Assembly: GCA_949825065.1 (NCBI GenBank)
Contig: OX463863.1
Location: 22,056,433-22,120,432, forward strand
Origin: Odontocerum albicorne
Taxonomy: Eukaryota > Arthropoda > Insecta > Trichoptera > Odontoceridae
DNA: 64,000 bases
Direction: 5' to 3'
The notes under the pieces are model-generated. The model saw only the letters and a list, made by a program, of their open reading frames with translations, was not told where the DNA came from and made no database searches. A program made the position numbers and the translations under genes. Below, in pieces: positions 1 to 14,543 of the stretch. Position 1 is the first letter of the stretch, and every line of letters begins with the position of its first letter.

Positions 1-101
1 TTAACAGAAAGTGAAAGAAACGAGGTTTCAAGTTGTTGATAAAATATTATCTATTTGTTTTATTACTTCAGAAGATTTGAACTTGTATGTTTTTTTCATA
101 G

Positions 102-356
102 ATATTAAAGCCCAGCCATCTTATGATACATTCAATAAAGAAATTACCTCAGTAATGAGTTCACAAAGGCAATCCTGTGATTTAGAATTGGAAATTTGTT
201 CAGATTATTTCATAAAAGAAGAAACTGTAGAAGAGGATACTGCACCAGTATTACCTGATATTGCTATGGACATACAGGAAGTGGATATAAAAAAGGAATG
301 TGCTCGAGACAGTAACACAGAGACTGTTGATGTTTCTGACACGCATGCAATAACGA
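102..356 (+). CDS. Zinc-finger gene copy 1, exon 2 (acidic/SUMO-motif exon)
   Basis: This is the middle coding exon of the first zinc-finger gene copy; its exon 1 lies left of the window. The acceptor is a T-rich tract ending TTTTTTCATAG and the donor is CGA/GTGAGT. Its 255-nt length is identical in all six copies, with phase 1 at both ends, so it joins exon 3 in frame. It encodes an acidic, lysine-poor stretch with FIKEE near the middle and DIKKEC near the end. Both fit the SUMO consensus (hydrophobic-K-x-E), common in transcriptional repressors; modification itself is inference. The open frame continues upstream to position 11, but that is intron read-through with no ATG. Confidence 0.8.
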
Positions 357-639
357 GTGAGTATATTTAAATTGAAATCTGAATAAGTTTTCGTTTATTA
401 ATAAAATTGTTAACACAATTTTAAAATTTGGTTTGAAATAGGATTCAACTTAGCGCAAATAATATTTTTGTCTCTCTCAAATTTTTTCTAAGTTAACAAT
501 TCAATACAAGTTAATTGTTGTAAGAATTAAAAAACTCAAATTTAATAAATGCTTTGTTACAAAAAGAACTAAGATCTATATTTTCAACCCTTATATTGAA
601 AAAAAAACTTATTTTTTCTTAATTTTCATATATTTTTAG

Positions 640-1697
640 ATATAGGTGATATGAGCAACATTTATAAAAATAATCCATCTGGACAGAATTCCTATGGTTG
701 TGGAAATTGTACACAGACATTCTCACGAAAAGATAATTTAAGAGATCATGAAAGGATTCATAGTGGAGAAAAGCCTTACAGCTGTGGACAATGTGATAAG
801 TCATTCTCACAAAAAAATTGTTTGAAATCTCATGAAATAATTCATAGTGGAGAGAAGCCTTACAGCTGTGGACAATGTGATAAATCATTTTCAAGAAAAG
901 ATCATTTGAAATCTCATGAAAGGCATCATAGTGGAGAGAAGCCTTACAGCTGTGGACAATGTGACAAGACATTCTCAGAAAAATGTAATTTAAAATTCCA
1001 TGAGAGGATTCATAGTGGAGAGAAGCCTTACAGCTGTGGACAATGTGATAAGTCATTCTCACGAAAATATTGTTTGAAATCTCATGAAATAATTCATAGT
1101 GGAGAGAAGCCTTACAGCTGTGGACAATGTGATAAGTCATTCTCACGAAAATATTGTTTGAAATCTCATGAAATAAGTCATAGTGGAGAGAAGCCTTACA
1201 GCTGTGGACAATGTGATAAGTCATTCTCACGAATATGTCATTTGAAATCTCATGAAAGGAATCATAGGGGAGAGAAACCTTACAGCTGTGGACAATGTGA
1301 TAAGACATTCTCACTAAAAAGTGAATTGAAATCTCATGAAAGAATTCATAGTGGAGAAAAGCCTTACAGCTGTGGACAATGTGATAAGTCATTCTCACGA
1401 AAATATTCTTTGAAATCTCATGAAATAATTCATAGTGGAGAGAAGCCTTACAGCTGTGGACAATGTGATAAGTCATTCTCACGAAAAGATAATTTAAAAT
1501 CTCATGAAAGCGATCATAGGGGAGAGAAACCTTACAGCTGTGGACAATGTGATAAGACATTCTTACGAAAAAGTTATCTGAAATCTCACGAAAGGCATCA
1601 TAGTGGAGAGAAACCTTACAGCTGTGGACAATGTGATAAGACATTCTCAGAAAAATGTAATTTAAAATCCCATGAAAGGATTCATAGTGGAGAGTAG
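640..1697 (+). CDS. Zinc-finger gene copy 1, exon 3: array of 12 C2H2 fingers
   Basis: This exon encodes the DNA-binding part of a probable nuclear transcription factor. The acceptor is TATTTTTAG just before position 640; two bases complete the codon split by the intron, then the frame runs to a TAG at 1695-1697. After a short lead (GDMSNIYKNNPSGQNSYGC) come 12 fingers of the form C-x2-C-x12-H-x3-H joined by SGEKP linkers. The fingers differ mainly at helix positions -1 to +3 (RKDHL, EKCNL, RKYCL, LKSEL). The stop falls inside a linker (AAG changed to TAG), and finger-like sequence continues for 1.5 kb beyond it, so the ancestral array was longer. Target DNA and function are unknown. Confidence 0.8.
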
Positions 1698-3290
<1,593 letters not shown>

Positions 3291-3368
3291 TTTTTTTTTC
3301 TGAAAAGTTTACAAGGAATTGAGGAAACAAAAAACTATTAAAAAAAGGACACCGCCTCCTTTAATTGT

Positions 3369-4200
3369 ATGCTTCATAGATTACTCAGTGTCCCATTAAC
3401 CGACGACAATTTTAAAAAGGAATTAATAACCATAAAAAAAATGTTACAAATAATGGCTATCGTGGAAGCCTCATTGATTCACTTTTCAAATACAAAACAA
3501 AAAAGAAACTTACAAAACAACAAAGATTACATCTGTAACGACACCTATAAGCATACCTATAAATGGAGCAAAGTCCTATTTATAAAAAACATATTCGAAA
3601 TAAACAAAAATATTCACATAAAGCCAGCTTTTTACACTAATTTTAATCTCTGAAAACTCTTATTTAACAGGAAAAGGAAAAATGGAATACCTAGCAACAG
3701 TGCTGTGTATATACACTTTTATGTGCTGACTGTGATCATTTTCATATAGGAAAGACAGGAAGATCCTTCGAAAAGAGATTTCGTGAACTCAAATCCGCCT
3801 TAACAAATCTTCTAATTTATTATGAAATGGCTAATCATTGTCACTGTGAAAACCATACTTTTTCTATCGATGATGCCAAATTCTTACATATCAATAGTAA
3901 CGGAAATAAATTGGACAGATTAGAGGCCCTAGAAATTTCTATGTCAGTACATCGATCCGAACATCTGGTAAATACATATATTCCCAGAATCTCTCCGCTG
4001 CTGACCGAGATCGTTCCATGCCTCCCTTACCCCTCAGGTCCCAACCTGAATATCCCAAACCGTTGAAGTGTGTATATCGGTGCCAGTTGGAACAGGATTT
4101 AGTCTTGTTTGTGCTCCCCTGAAGATGAGGTGAAAGCCTTGAAACCGGTAGGGTTATACCGTTACAAAAAGTGGAATAAACAGTGTTTGATAAAATAAAT
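3369..4200 (+). mobile_element. Penelope-like retroelement fragment (RT end, GIY-YIG, 3' tail)
   Basis: The stretch 3369-3500 reads MLHRLLSVPLTDDNFKKEL, the typical end of a Penelope-like reverse transcriptase. After a linker, 3700-4066 reads CADCDHFHIGKTGRSFEKRF, then HCHCENHTFSID and NKLDRLEALEI, which match the GIY-YIG endonuclease of this class. The 3' tail from 4108 contains CTGAAGA, a short hairpin and GAAACCGGT. The same tail recurs near exon 1 of zinc-finger copies 2 to 5. Stops and a frameshift show that the fragment is dead. The 5' part of the element is missing. Confidence 0.8.
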
Positions 4201-4221
4201 TACAATAAAAATGTAGAGCCT

Positions 4222-5040
4222 GATCCCCACGGGAATGATCATCTTCCCATGATCATTTCATTTCCATCACCTCATCCTCCATTCATTAACTCCATCTGTA
4301 GAAAATTTAACATCAATAAAGCCTATTGGAATTAATTCTCCCATTTTCTCTATGCCTCAATACAACAACTAGATTGTTTTCCGTAAATCCCACAGTGCTA
4401 TGGATAATTTAGCTATTCTCTCTACTGATATTCATTCCGCATTTACTTATCAAAAACCCCTTATAGCCGCTTTCTTAGATATTACTTCAGCTTATGACAA
4501 TGTCATTTTACCTATTTTAAAACAAAAGATGCAGCTCAAAAAAACACACCTCATATTTAATCTTTTATCAGAACATTCTATCTGTCTATCAGTGGATGAG
4601 GTGTCTTTCACAAGAGCAGTTTGGAGGGGTCTTCCTCAAAGGGCAGTCCTTAGCCCCCTTCTTTTATCACATTTATACGGCAGATCTTTCGCACCCAGTT
4701 CATCTCAATACCGCCGTATTATAATATGCGGACGATATCGTGGTTTGTACGTCTAATAAATGTTTTAAAATAGCAGAAAAACTATTCAGTTTCATACTGA
4801 GTAGCTCGAAAATCATGGATCAGATATTTCCCCCTTCAAAAGTTCTATTGTCTTGTTTTCGTGGAAAAGACAACTACTTACCACTAATATTTGTATTGAC
4901 AATTTTCCTATTCTTAATCACAGTTCACACTAATTCCTCGGAATGTCATTCGACTCCAGGTTATCTTGGAAAAATCATGCTGAAAACATAACATCAACCT
5001 GCTATAAAAACATAAATATTCATAAAAATAGACTGTTGAA
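4222..5040 (+). mobile_element. Non-LTR retrotransposon fragment (LINE-A): endonuclease end plus RT
   Basis: The first 150 bases resemble the end of a LINE endonuclease and match the second LINE-A fragment near 17840. From 4385 the frame reads FRKSHSAMDNLAILSTDIHS and FLDITSAYDNV, then GLPQ, and, after a frameshift, YADDIVVCTSNK at about 4723, the catalytic box of reverse transcriptase. SFDSRLSWKNH near 4945 is the usual region after RT. Part of RT is deleted and several frames are broken, so the copy is inactive. Confidence 0.78.
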
Positions 5041-5840
5041 CCCAGTAATAATTATAATAATTGGGCAACAATTGAGAATGTTGAAATTATTGAAGCATTT
5101 GACTCTTCTCTACAAGATTCACTTCCATCTCTGACAAAACGAGGTACAGAAAGGAAAAGAAAACTCAAAATACCAGCTATTGTTAGACAATTACAAGCAA
5201 AACACACCCTCTCCGGGACCGGGACCCGACCCTTGCGATACTGATGTGTGCTAAATAAAGTGTCTGATAAAAATTTATGATAGTTCTTGAAAAATGATAC
5301 ATCAGCAAGTTATGGAAATGTCTGGGAAGGATCAACATTCATAAATAGTACATATGTTAGCAAACTGCCAACGTAAACCAGTAAATAAACAGGCTATCAT
5401 AAAAAATTTACTATGAAGTATTTTTTTACAGATGAGCAAAATACTTTGCAACAAGTTTGTAAGTTATTTTTAACATCTTTGGAGTATCATGGTAAAAACG
5501 ATCCTGTTTTGTACAAGATACAAAAGAAAACGCCTCTATATTCATTAACCATATTCAAAGATGGACGAGGTCCACAAGCAGCAACTAATAAAATAGACAA
5601 GGCCCCAATTTCTGCGCATATTGAACATTTTCACCCTACGATTTCTCATTATAGAAGGGAACGTGCTCCCCGTATTCGTTACTTGCCAAGTGACATTAGT
5701 ATAACTTTGATGCATCAAGATTTCATAATGAAACATCCGCATCTGAAGTGCTCGTATGATGCATATAGAAATGTGTTAAAGGAGATGAAAATACATTTCA
5801 CCAAATGTTATTTTTTATCTGGCATGCTCTATCGAACCGT
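5041..5840 (+). mobile_element. Partial copy of unclassified TIR transposon (TE-X)
   Basis: This matches the TE-X copies near 27.5, 38.7 and 47.5 kb, here in the opposite orientation and without either terminal repeat. It reads NVEIIEAFDSSLQDSLPSLT near 5080, DPCDTDVC near 5235, then an open segment from 5413. The latter contains TPLYSLTIFKDGRGPQ, IDKAPISAHIEHF and YLPSDISITLMHQDF. That arrangement is typical of a widespread transposon-derived insect protein family whose superfamily I cannot assign. A piggyBac relic follows directly. Confidence 0.6.
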
Positions 5841-5905
5841 TACTCTTTTTATGATAAATGTATATTTTTCTTTATTATTTCATTTTCAAAAAAATAATCA
5901 TTGAA

Positions 5906-7384
5906 ATGGCGGGAAATATCGATAGCGATTTTGAATTTAAGGCGACAGGCAATATATTAGAATCAGAAGATTTTGTCGAGGTACAGGTGAAGTAGATTCT
6001 GATATGGAGGCCAGTGAAGAAGACGAAGAAATATTATTTACATCAAAACATGGATTTGAATGGAGTTTATTATCACCTCCATCTTCGAGGCGTCGGGCAT
6101 CAAATATTCTCACCGAAGATTCTGGACTGAAAAATTCAAGTATAAATGTATGTTCCATAAAATATATGTTTTGTCTGTTTGTAAATGAAGAGGTAGTAAA
6201 AGTGATAAGTGAAGAAACAAATCATCATTTAAATCTAATTAATTCATCCAAAAGAACCAACCAATATCAGAAGACGAGTTATATGCATTCATTGGAATAT
6301 TGCTCGCGTCTGGCAGAAATCGAACACGAAAGCTATCTTTGAGTGAATTTTGGATAAGTGAAAGTCGCTTTTGCCAGTCATTTTTCACAGCAGCTCTGTC
6401 TCGATGTAGATTCATCTATATTTACAGTTATATTCGTTTTGATGATAAAGAAACCCGAGAAGAGAGATATCAGGTTTCTTCAGATAAATTAGAACCAATT
6501 AATTGGATTTTAAAAATGTTTGTGGATGCGTGCAAGAGCAATTATTCTCCATCTTAAAATATAACTGTAGACGAACGTTTGGCAAGCTTTAGAGGGAATT
6601 GACCGTTTCGCGTGTACATGAAGTCTAAACCTGGTAAATATGGCATCAAAATTTGGGTTGCTGCTGACTGCGACGGCATACATAACAAATTTACAGGTTT
6701 ATTCTGGTATGATAAATAATCGCAGAGAGTACAATAAGGTCACCGAGTAGTCATGGAAATGCTTCAACCGCAGTATGGCACTAACAGGGGGATAACCACA
6801 GATATTTTTTTACCTTCATCAAATTAGCAGAAAAACAAAAGCCACTAATTATAAATCATTATAATAATACGAAAATTGGAGTAGATACGGGAGACCAAGT
6901 GACTAGAGAGTTCTCTTGCTCAAGGTCAACGAGAAGATGGCCTTTCCGTCTTTTTATGGAAATTGTAGATATGGCTACATTGAATGCACACCTCTTATGG
7001 ATAGATAAATATCCAGAGGGGAAACAAAATAATAAATGCCGCCGAAAACATTTCATAATATAGTAAGTTTGGAGTTGGCAAAGCCCAATATCCTAAAAAG
7101 GAAAAATAGCAACATCAAATATCACAAGCAACAACAAGATGCTTTCAATACAGTTTTAACATATTGTGGCGAGTCAATGCCCGAAACATAAGTAAATAAT
7201 GCCCTGTTGGCACCCCGTAAGATCCTCAAAAGAGGAAGTTGTGGGTTTTGTTAAAAAAAATCGAGAAAAAGAACCAGGTTATTCTGCAATATTTGTCAAA
7301 CACCTGTGTGTTTAGTACATAGAATAGAAACAAAAGTTATTTCATGCCCCAATTGCGATAGACTTTCTCCAACAGATTAAACTT
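5906..7384 (+). pseudogene. Decayed piggyBac-type transposase
   Basis: An ATG at 5906 opens an acidic N-terminus (MAGNIDSDFEFKATGN). The frame then breaks repeatedly. Recognisable piggyBac pieces follow: a FWISESRFCQSFF / FIYIYSYIRFDD region, TVDERLASFRG near 6565 (first catalytic Asp region), KPGKYGIKIWVAADCDG, and a Cys/His-rich C-terminus (CNICQTPVCLVH and CPNCD) near 7280-7365. At least eight stops make it inactive. It is unrelated in position to the better preserved piggyBac near 50 kb. Confidence 0.75.
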
Positions 7385-9480
7385 TGATTATATGTTTGTC
7401 CTATTTTCAAACTTTCTGTTAAGTGTTTATTGTATAATTTTATGAAAAAAATTAAATGGTTAGGAACTCCTGGTACGCATGCGCAGAAAGAGGGGCATTC
7501 TGAGTTCTGTGCACACTGTATGAGTCAGTGTACAAACAAAATTCCTATAGTAATGTCGTCTCTCTGTTTCAGCCCTTATTTTATCATTTCTTGCACTTAC
7601 TTTATATAATTCGACGCTTTAATACATAATAAAATGATTTTTATAGCTAATTACAACAAATAACCTAGCAGATATTGCATAATTTTGAATTTGTAATGTT
7701 TTCATAATATGAAATGTTTTCAATATTTTTAGTATCTCAGGGATCCTCAGGTCATAAATCATAATTAAAACAAAAACCTTCCATTGTAAAATTAGTTTTC
7801 AATGCAATTTTATAATTTAATGTTTACTTACATTAAATGTGCTCTCTAGATAAAATAAATTATTTATGTTAGCAATGTGCTAGTTCTTTCTTCTTGAATT
7901 ATGGCCGTGAACCCTGAAATAATATTTAATTTACTAATGCAACTCGGCTAGACTGCAAGAATTTTCATCTATGATTTTTTTCTATGGAATATATGTAACA
8001 ATAAAGCATCGCTTAATTTAACTCCGCGCCTTGACAGCATTGTTGTATATACATCCATATAGAGGAAATTCACGACCATTATTCAAGAAGAAGACACCAC
8101 GTATTTTGTGTATACTCTAAACGTAGAAGGTCATGGCTATTATTTAAGAAGATGAAGACACCGCGTATACTCCATCAGATATAGGAGTGCATGGCGATTA
8201 TTCGGGAAGAAAAGTGTTATTCCTGTCAAATTGTATTGTCAATTAGGTATTGCTTTGATTTTTATTATTTCTTCTGTATTTTCGTTTTTTTTGCCATTTG
8301 ATTATGTTACCGATTTAGAGGTTTCTTCTGACTGCTTCACGGTGATGACCACTTCACATTCTGACCACTTCACAATTATTTTGCAACGAACCATAAGGAA
8401 AGAAGAAATATATACTATCAAAGAAAATATCTATAAACGTGTAATTATAAATATCAGCAATGTTTTAATAAACAATTTTTATAAGATGTAATAACAGAAT
8501 CATGATTCAGTAGCTTTGTCTGCGGTAAAGAATTATTTAGTGACAGGTAAAGACATTGTTATTTATTGACTTGAATAGTCACGGTACAATGTTTCAGTAT
8601 TGTGGTTGGCAGAGAGATCAGACCTTCACTTTATTCCTTTCCGTATTTGTTTTCTATCAGGTATGTACATCTTATAATCGCATGAACATGAATAATTGTG
8701 TGCATTCGTCATGTTTTTTTACATCACACCTATTTTTAAAAAATGGGCTCTCCGGATTAATGTAAAAATTTCGTGTCTTATTTAAATGTGAAGTTGCACC
8801 AAACACTTGTGAATGATGGCTTTCAATATCTCAGCGATCCCTCGTGTCATAAATCATAATTAAAACAAAAACACATATTTTAATATTTGTTTTCAGTGCA
8901 ACTTTTTTATTTAATTTTTACTTGAACACATTTGATCTTGGACTATTTGACCTAAATAAAACTGATTATTTATGTTAATTAACATTCAGAATTATTTGGT
9001 GACAGGTAAAGACAGTGTTTTCAGGGACTGTTCCTTAGTGACTTACGGGCGAATAGCCATTGTTCAATGTTACAGTATTGTGTTTGGAGGAGATATCAGT
9101 CTTCACTTTATGTGGCTTCCATATTTGTTTTCTATCAGCTCTTTACGTATTATAATGGCATGAACATGAATAATTTAATTGATTTATCATGTTTATTTAC
9201 ACCACACCTCATATTTAAATAAATATTGAATTATCCGGAAATTATTTCAAATATTTTTAGTATCTCGCCGATCCCTCATGTCAAATTAAAATTTAAAAAA
9301 AATAAACTTCTTTTTTAATATTTGTTTTCAGTGCAACTTTATAATTTAATTTTTACTCGAACACATTTGGTCTTGGAATCTCTGACCTGAATAAAACGAA
9401 TTATTTATGTAAGCAATTTGCTAGTGTTCCATCTATTAAGGCAATCTGTGCTAGAGAGCGAGAATTGGAGTCTATGGAGG
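7385..9480. repeat. Flank of copy 2: three diverged copies of a roughly 0.5-kb repeat
   Basis: No gene is visible. A diverged module recurs with its start near 7730, 8830 and 9250. It is marked by TATCTCAGNGATCCNTC, then GTCATAAATCATAATTAAAA, then TTTTCAGTGCAACTTT and an AATAAAA(C/T)TATT segment. The same module occurs near 15885 and 16080 (+) and inverted near 25870, 37260, 37670 and 45750. It therefore belongs to the flanks duplicated with the zinc-finger genes. Its origin is unknown. Confidence 0.6.
8040..8225 (+). repeat. HGHYS-type tandem repeat, first array
   Basis: Short units of about 50-80 bp share ATAGAGGAATTCACG-like and CATTATTCAAGAAGAAGACA-like cores. One reading frame gives AYTPSDIGVHGDYSGRK near 8165. 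It is an older, more diverged form of the array at 9510-9745. Confidence 0.55.
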
Positions 9481-9509
9481 GTAACTGTCAATAAAATAAT
9501 TTGACAATG

Positions 9510-9745
9510 GCGTCTATCCTTCATATATAGGAGTTTACGGCCATTATTCACGAAGAACTATCAATCAAGCATCACTTTACACTGGCGTATATTCCTTTGT
9601 ATAGAGGAATTCACGGCTACTATTCAAGAAGAAGACACCGCATATCTGTTGAATACTCCATACCTTACATTCATGGCCAAGATGAAGTCACTGCGTATAC
9701 TCCATCAGATATAGGAATGCATGGCCATTATTCATAAAGAATATT
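9510..9745 (+). repeat. HGHYS-type tandem repeat, copy 2 flank
   Basis: Four diverged units read, in shifting frames, as PSYIGVYGHYSRR, RGIHGYYSRRRHR, IPYIHGQDEV and AYTPSDIGMHGHYS. Inverted versions lie upstream of copies 3, 4 and 5 at 25195-25450, 36785-37040 and 45275-45505, always at about the same place in the duplicated block. No start codon, splice context or full ORF supports a gene. Confidence 0.6.
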
Positions 9746-10743
9746 GTTATTCCTGTTGAATTGATCTGTCCATTAGGCATTGAAAATATCCGATTTATTT
9801 TCGTGAGTTGATCATGTTATTGATTTAGAGGTTCATTCTGCCCGCTTCACGGTGATAGTATATCAGTGTGCGCTGCTTGATAAAGTGTCATTTTGTGTTT
9901 TAAAAAGGCATTCTTTTACCTCAGTTCATTTTGACAGTTGATCTGCTGGGATAGCGTTACATCAGACAATAGAGGTTTTACACTTTTTTCCATAAACTTT
10001 ATTAGTTCTTTTACAATAAAATCAAGTTGTTTGGTTCAAACTCTACTTACTTTATACGAAAAATTATATTTTTATGTTATTTAAAAAATCCTGTACAAAT
10101 CAAACAAAAATATATTTTCTCAAATATTTTCCATTTAAAATTAATTTGAATCAGTGAATAGCTGCATGGAGATCCTCTCTATTTTCAGGATGAAAGGACT
10201 AGATTGAATAGAAAAAAGTGCTGTTCACTAATATCTTCCTTGCCAGATTTGCTTTTTTCCCCATTACAGAAAATTTACTTATTTCTTGTGAATGCTGCGA
10301 GCTCTCTGAGTGGGGAAGACAATTTCCCCAAGACAACTTAAGAAATCCTTCCACACCAGATAACTTTTTCCTGTTTTAACAATAGCACCATTCAGCGAAG
10401 AGACACACATAACGCCTGCATAAAAACAATTACTAACTACCCTTATTCAGTGGAAACGCAAACCTACCCACCTGGAAGGCAGTCCACCACTCCTTGAGAC
10501 TTGTAAATTGTCACTAAAACGGTCAATTTCGACAATGACAACAAATTTATTTTCATTTGTTTTGATAATCTGTTAAAGAAAAATAAATTATTCTAACATT
10601 GCAAGTACCTACTTTATGTTTGTTGACTTGTTTTACTTCAATTGGACGACTTTCTAAATTAGAATCCTCACGTCACACAGTAGCTTCTGCATTAATGTTG
10701 TGCTTCTGCAGTAGCTTCTGCATTAATAACTCGCTATTATTGG
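9746..10743. other. Conserved 5' flank of copy 2, no gene seen
   Basis: This stretch matches, in inverted orientation, 24104-25195, 35700-36785, 44100-45275 and 53730-55180. It is part of the duplicated block. It contains short motifs such as CACGGTGATAGTATATCAG and a small tandem duplication of CAGTAGCTTCTGCATTAAT near 10680-10725. I see no convincing coding exon on either strand. Confidence 0.55.
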
Positions 10744-10777
10744 CCAATGACAATATTACAAACTAAGTATATATAAG
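10744..10777 (+). promoter_or_regulatory. Candidate core promoter of copy 2 (CCAAT + TATATATAAG)
   Basis: CCAAT at 10744-10748 is followed 19 bases later by TATATATAAG at 10768-10777, with a putative start near 10800. The pair is kept at the matching place in copies 4 and 5, and with a changed TATA in copy 3. An ATTTGCATA octamer-like motif lies about 65 bases downstream. Use would imply a 5' UTR intron, because a splice-acceptor-like TTTCCAG lies just before the exon 1 ATG. Confidence 0.45.
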
Positions 10778-11095
10778 TGGAGTGTAACTATAGGAAGGGA
10801 GTGCTTGTGACCATTAGATAAGGTACTACTCTGCATTTGCATATGTTCAGAAAATCCTATTTGCTAAGAAAACCGCAGTAAAATGACCAAGGCCAGACTA
10901 ACTACAAAAACACCTTTAAAACTCTTCTGATATGTGACAGTAACACATTAAGCTTTAGATGTAGTGTAATGCATGTGTCTAGTGTTCATACATCATAAAT
11001 ATTTTAAAAAGACCTCTGGAAAATAAATATACACACACCACTTACAAAGAAGTTTATTGTATTATTTGTAGTTAAGGAATTAACTTTGTGGAGGT

Positions 11096-11215
11096 TAACA
11101 GACATTGTAATTTGTTTTATCAAACGCTGTTTATTCCACTTTATGTAACGGTATAACCCTACCGGTTTCAACGTTTTCACCTCGTCATCAGGGGAGCACA
11201 AGCAAGTCATGTCTT
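11096..11215 (-). mobile_element. Penelope-like 3' tail next to copy 2
   Basis: On the minus strand this reads GTGCTCCCCTGATGACGAGG, then GAAACCGGTAGGGTTATACC and TGGAATAAACAGCG. It is the same tail that ends the Penelope-like fragment at 4108-4200. It lies 150-250 bp 5' of exon 1 and points away from the gene, as in copies 3 to 5. Confidence 0.7.
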
Positions 11216-11361
11216 GTTAAATAACAAAATGGATTATCATGTCAGGAAAGGTTTCATTTACTAATATCAGGCATTGAATATAGTTTTATGCTTTCCTACG
11301 TGAAAGGGTAAACATATTATAAACTCATTGTTAAACTATTGTGAATGTTTCCAGGTTATAG

Positions 11362-11545
11362 ATGGATCCTCAGCTACATAAAAGTGCAGATGTAATGGTG
11401 AAAGAAGAAAAGGCAAAAGATGGGGATACTGCAGCAGTGTTCCCCCAGTATGATATCAGTGTACATGAGGCAGATATCAAACAGGAATGTGCGCAAGATA
11501 TCAGCGCAGATTATAGACATGTTGTTGATAATCCCACAGACCCAA
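11362..11545 (+). CDS. Zinc-finger gene copy 2, exon 1
   Basis: The ATG begins MDPQLHKSADVMVKEE. The exon ends at CCCAA/GTAAAC, the donor kept in copies 2 to 5. A second GTAAAC nine bases later gives the same phase but is absent in copies 3 and 4. It encodes an acidic module with VKEE and DIKQEC, resembling the module of exon 2. An acceptor-like TTTCCAG lies seven bases before the ATG. The exon is open, but the gene is disabled in exon 3. Confidence 0.75.
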
Positions 11546-11640
11546 GTAAACTTAGTAAACTTATATCGTTAAAATAAAATAAATATGTGAGATATGACAA
11601 TCAATTAACTTATGTTGTATGAGTGGTGTTTAACCTACAG

Positions 11641-11687
11641 GTACACACCACCTATTCCATACCAGGCATGGATAAGGTGGTGTGTAC
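11641..11687 (+). repeat. 47-nt intron 1 hairpin (copy 2)
   Basis: Inverted repeat GTACACACCACCTATTCCAT ... ATGGATAAGGTGGTGTGTAC with a 7-nt loop. The stem is 20 bp with one 2x2 internal mismatch. The same 47-nt hairpin sits in intron 1 of copies 3, 4 and 5. Confidence 0.75.
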
Positions 11688-11699
11688 TTTTAGGCTAAA

Positions 11700-12523
11700 T
11701 GTTATTAACATTTTTATTTTGTTAAAATCATTATAATAAGTAAAAAGTTGATTAATCACGGTATGTTGATGTTCTGTTATGTTGTATACCTCATTTTGAT
11801 CAAATTCAATGATTTTTCCTGACTAAATTGAATTCAAAGTTGTCACTACACTAAAAAATATAGAATATGAAACGCAATGCACAAATCTCATTATAAATAA
11901 TCCCATAAAATTTTGCACCGCCAATAAGCAGCACATAATGGTTGTCAAATGGATGACTTAAGAAAAATGACAATATCTGGATCAGAATTTATGTTAACAA
12001 GTGACAAAAATATTCATGATTTACTACAGAGATGGCAGTATCTATACTTATTATAAAAAATATGAACCATATGTTGAATTGGTAGTATAAACTCAACATT
12101 ATTAACGTTCATATAACTACATTGGTCTGTGCGGTACTGATTTATATGTGGATAATTCTGTTGAACTGTTACAAATTAATCAATATCATCTGAAGACCAT
12201 AAAATATAAGGTAGTTCTGCTGATGAGAACCAAATCTTCGCCCTTATTTTTCTTCTGCCCCTAACTCGGAACTATTACATCTATTAACTGCACCATCAAT
12301 CTTCTTGAGCATTCAACCTAATAATCTTCTTGAGTCACATAATAGTAGCTAAAAAGCACTGCCATATTAATATATGATAGCTCTATGAGTGTTGTGTTGG
12401 CCTTATTGTCAGTTCAGACTTATTAACAGATAGTGAAAGAAACGAGGTTTCAAGTTGTTGATAATATATTATCTATTTGTTTTATTACTTCAGAAGATTT
12501 GAACTTGTATGTTTTTTTCATAG
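11700..12523. other. Rest of intron 1 of copy 2
   Basis: Intronic sequence conserved among copies. Near its 3' end, TCAGTTCAGAC at 12409-12419 matches an arthropod initiator element and is kept in copies 3 to 6. A read-through frame from 12433 into exon 2 begins with GTG and is not taken as coding. Confidence 0.55.
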
Positions 12524-12778
12524 ATATTAAAACCCAGCCGTCTTATGATACATTCAATAAAGAAATTACCTCAGTAGTGAGTTCACAAAGGCAATCCTGT
12601 GATTTGGAATTGGTAATTTTTTCAGATTTTTTCATAAAAGAAGAAAATTTACCAGAGGATACTGCACCTGTATTACCTGATTTTGCTATAGACATACAGG
12701 AAGCGGATATAAAAAAGGAATGTGCTCGGGACAGTAACACAGAGACTGTTGATGTTTCTGACACGCATGCAATAACGA
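12524..12778 (+). CDS. Zinc-finger gene copy 2, exon 2
   Basis: This 255-nt exon has acceptor TTTTTTTCATAG and donor CGA/GTGAGT. It is open and encodes FIKEENLPEDTAPVLPDF and QEADIKKECARDSN. The sequence is close to copies 1 and 4 but has LPEDT in place of VEEDT. It joins exons 1 and 3 in frame. Confidence 0.75.
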
Positions 12779-13094
12779 GTGAGTATAATTATTTTAATTG
12801 TTATCTGAATAAGTTTTTGCTTATTCATTAAATTCTTAACAACATAATTTTTTAATTTGGTTTGAAATAGGATTCAAGTTAAGCCTTAGCACAAATATTA
12901 AAGTTAAAATATTTTTATCTTAACACTGACAATATTTTTCTTAGTTAACAATTCAATACAAGTTAATTGTTGTATGAATCAAAGAACTCTAATTTGATAA
13001 ACTACAAAAATATCTCAGATCTATCTTTTCAACCCTTCAATATTTAAAAAATATTTAATTCAGAGATTTTTTCTTAATTTTAATATATTTTTAG

Positions 13095-14543
<1,449 letters not shown>

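Noticed and set aside
11..370. Open frame starting before exon 2 (KETRFQVVDKILS...), also in copies 2, 4, 5 and 6
   Set aside because: It starts at GTG, crosses a good splice acceptor and is intron read-through; conservation reflects recent duplication.
651..1697. CRISPR-like or satellite interpretation of the 84-bp repeats
   Set aside because: The repeats encode C2H2 fingers with variation at helix codons and no constant repeat/unique spacer pattern.
11551..11560. Alternative exon 1 donor at the second GTAAAC in copy 2
   Set aside because: Same phase, but missing in copies 3 and 4, whereas CCCAA/GTAAAC is kept in copies 2 to 5.
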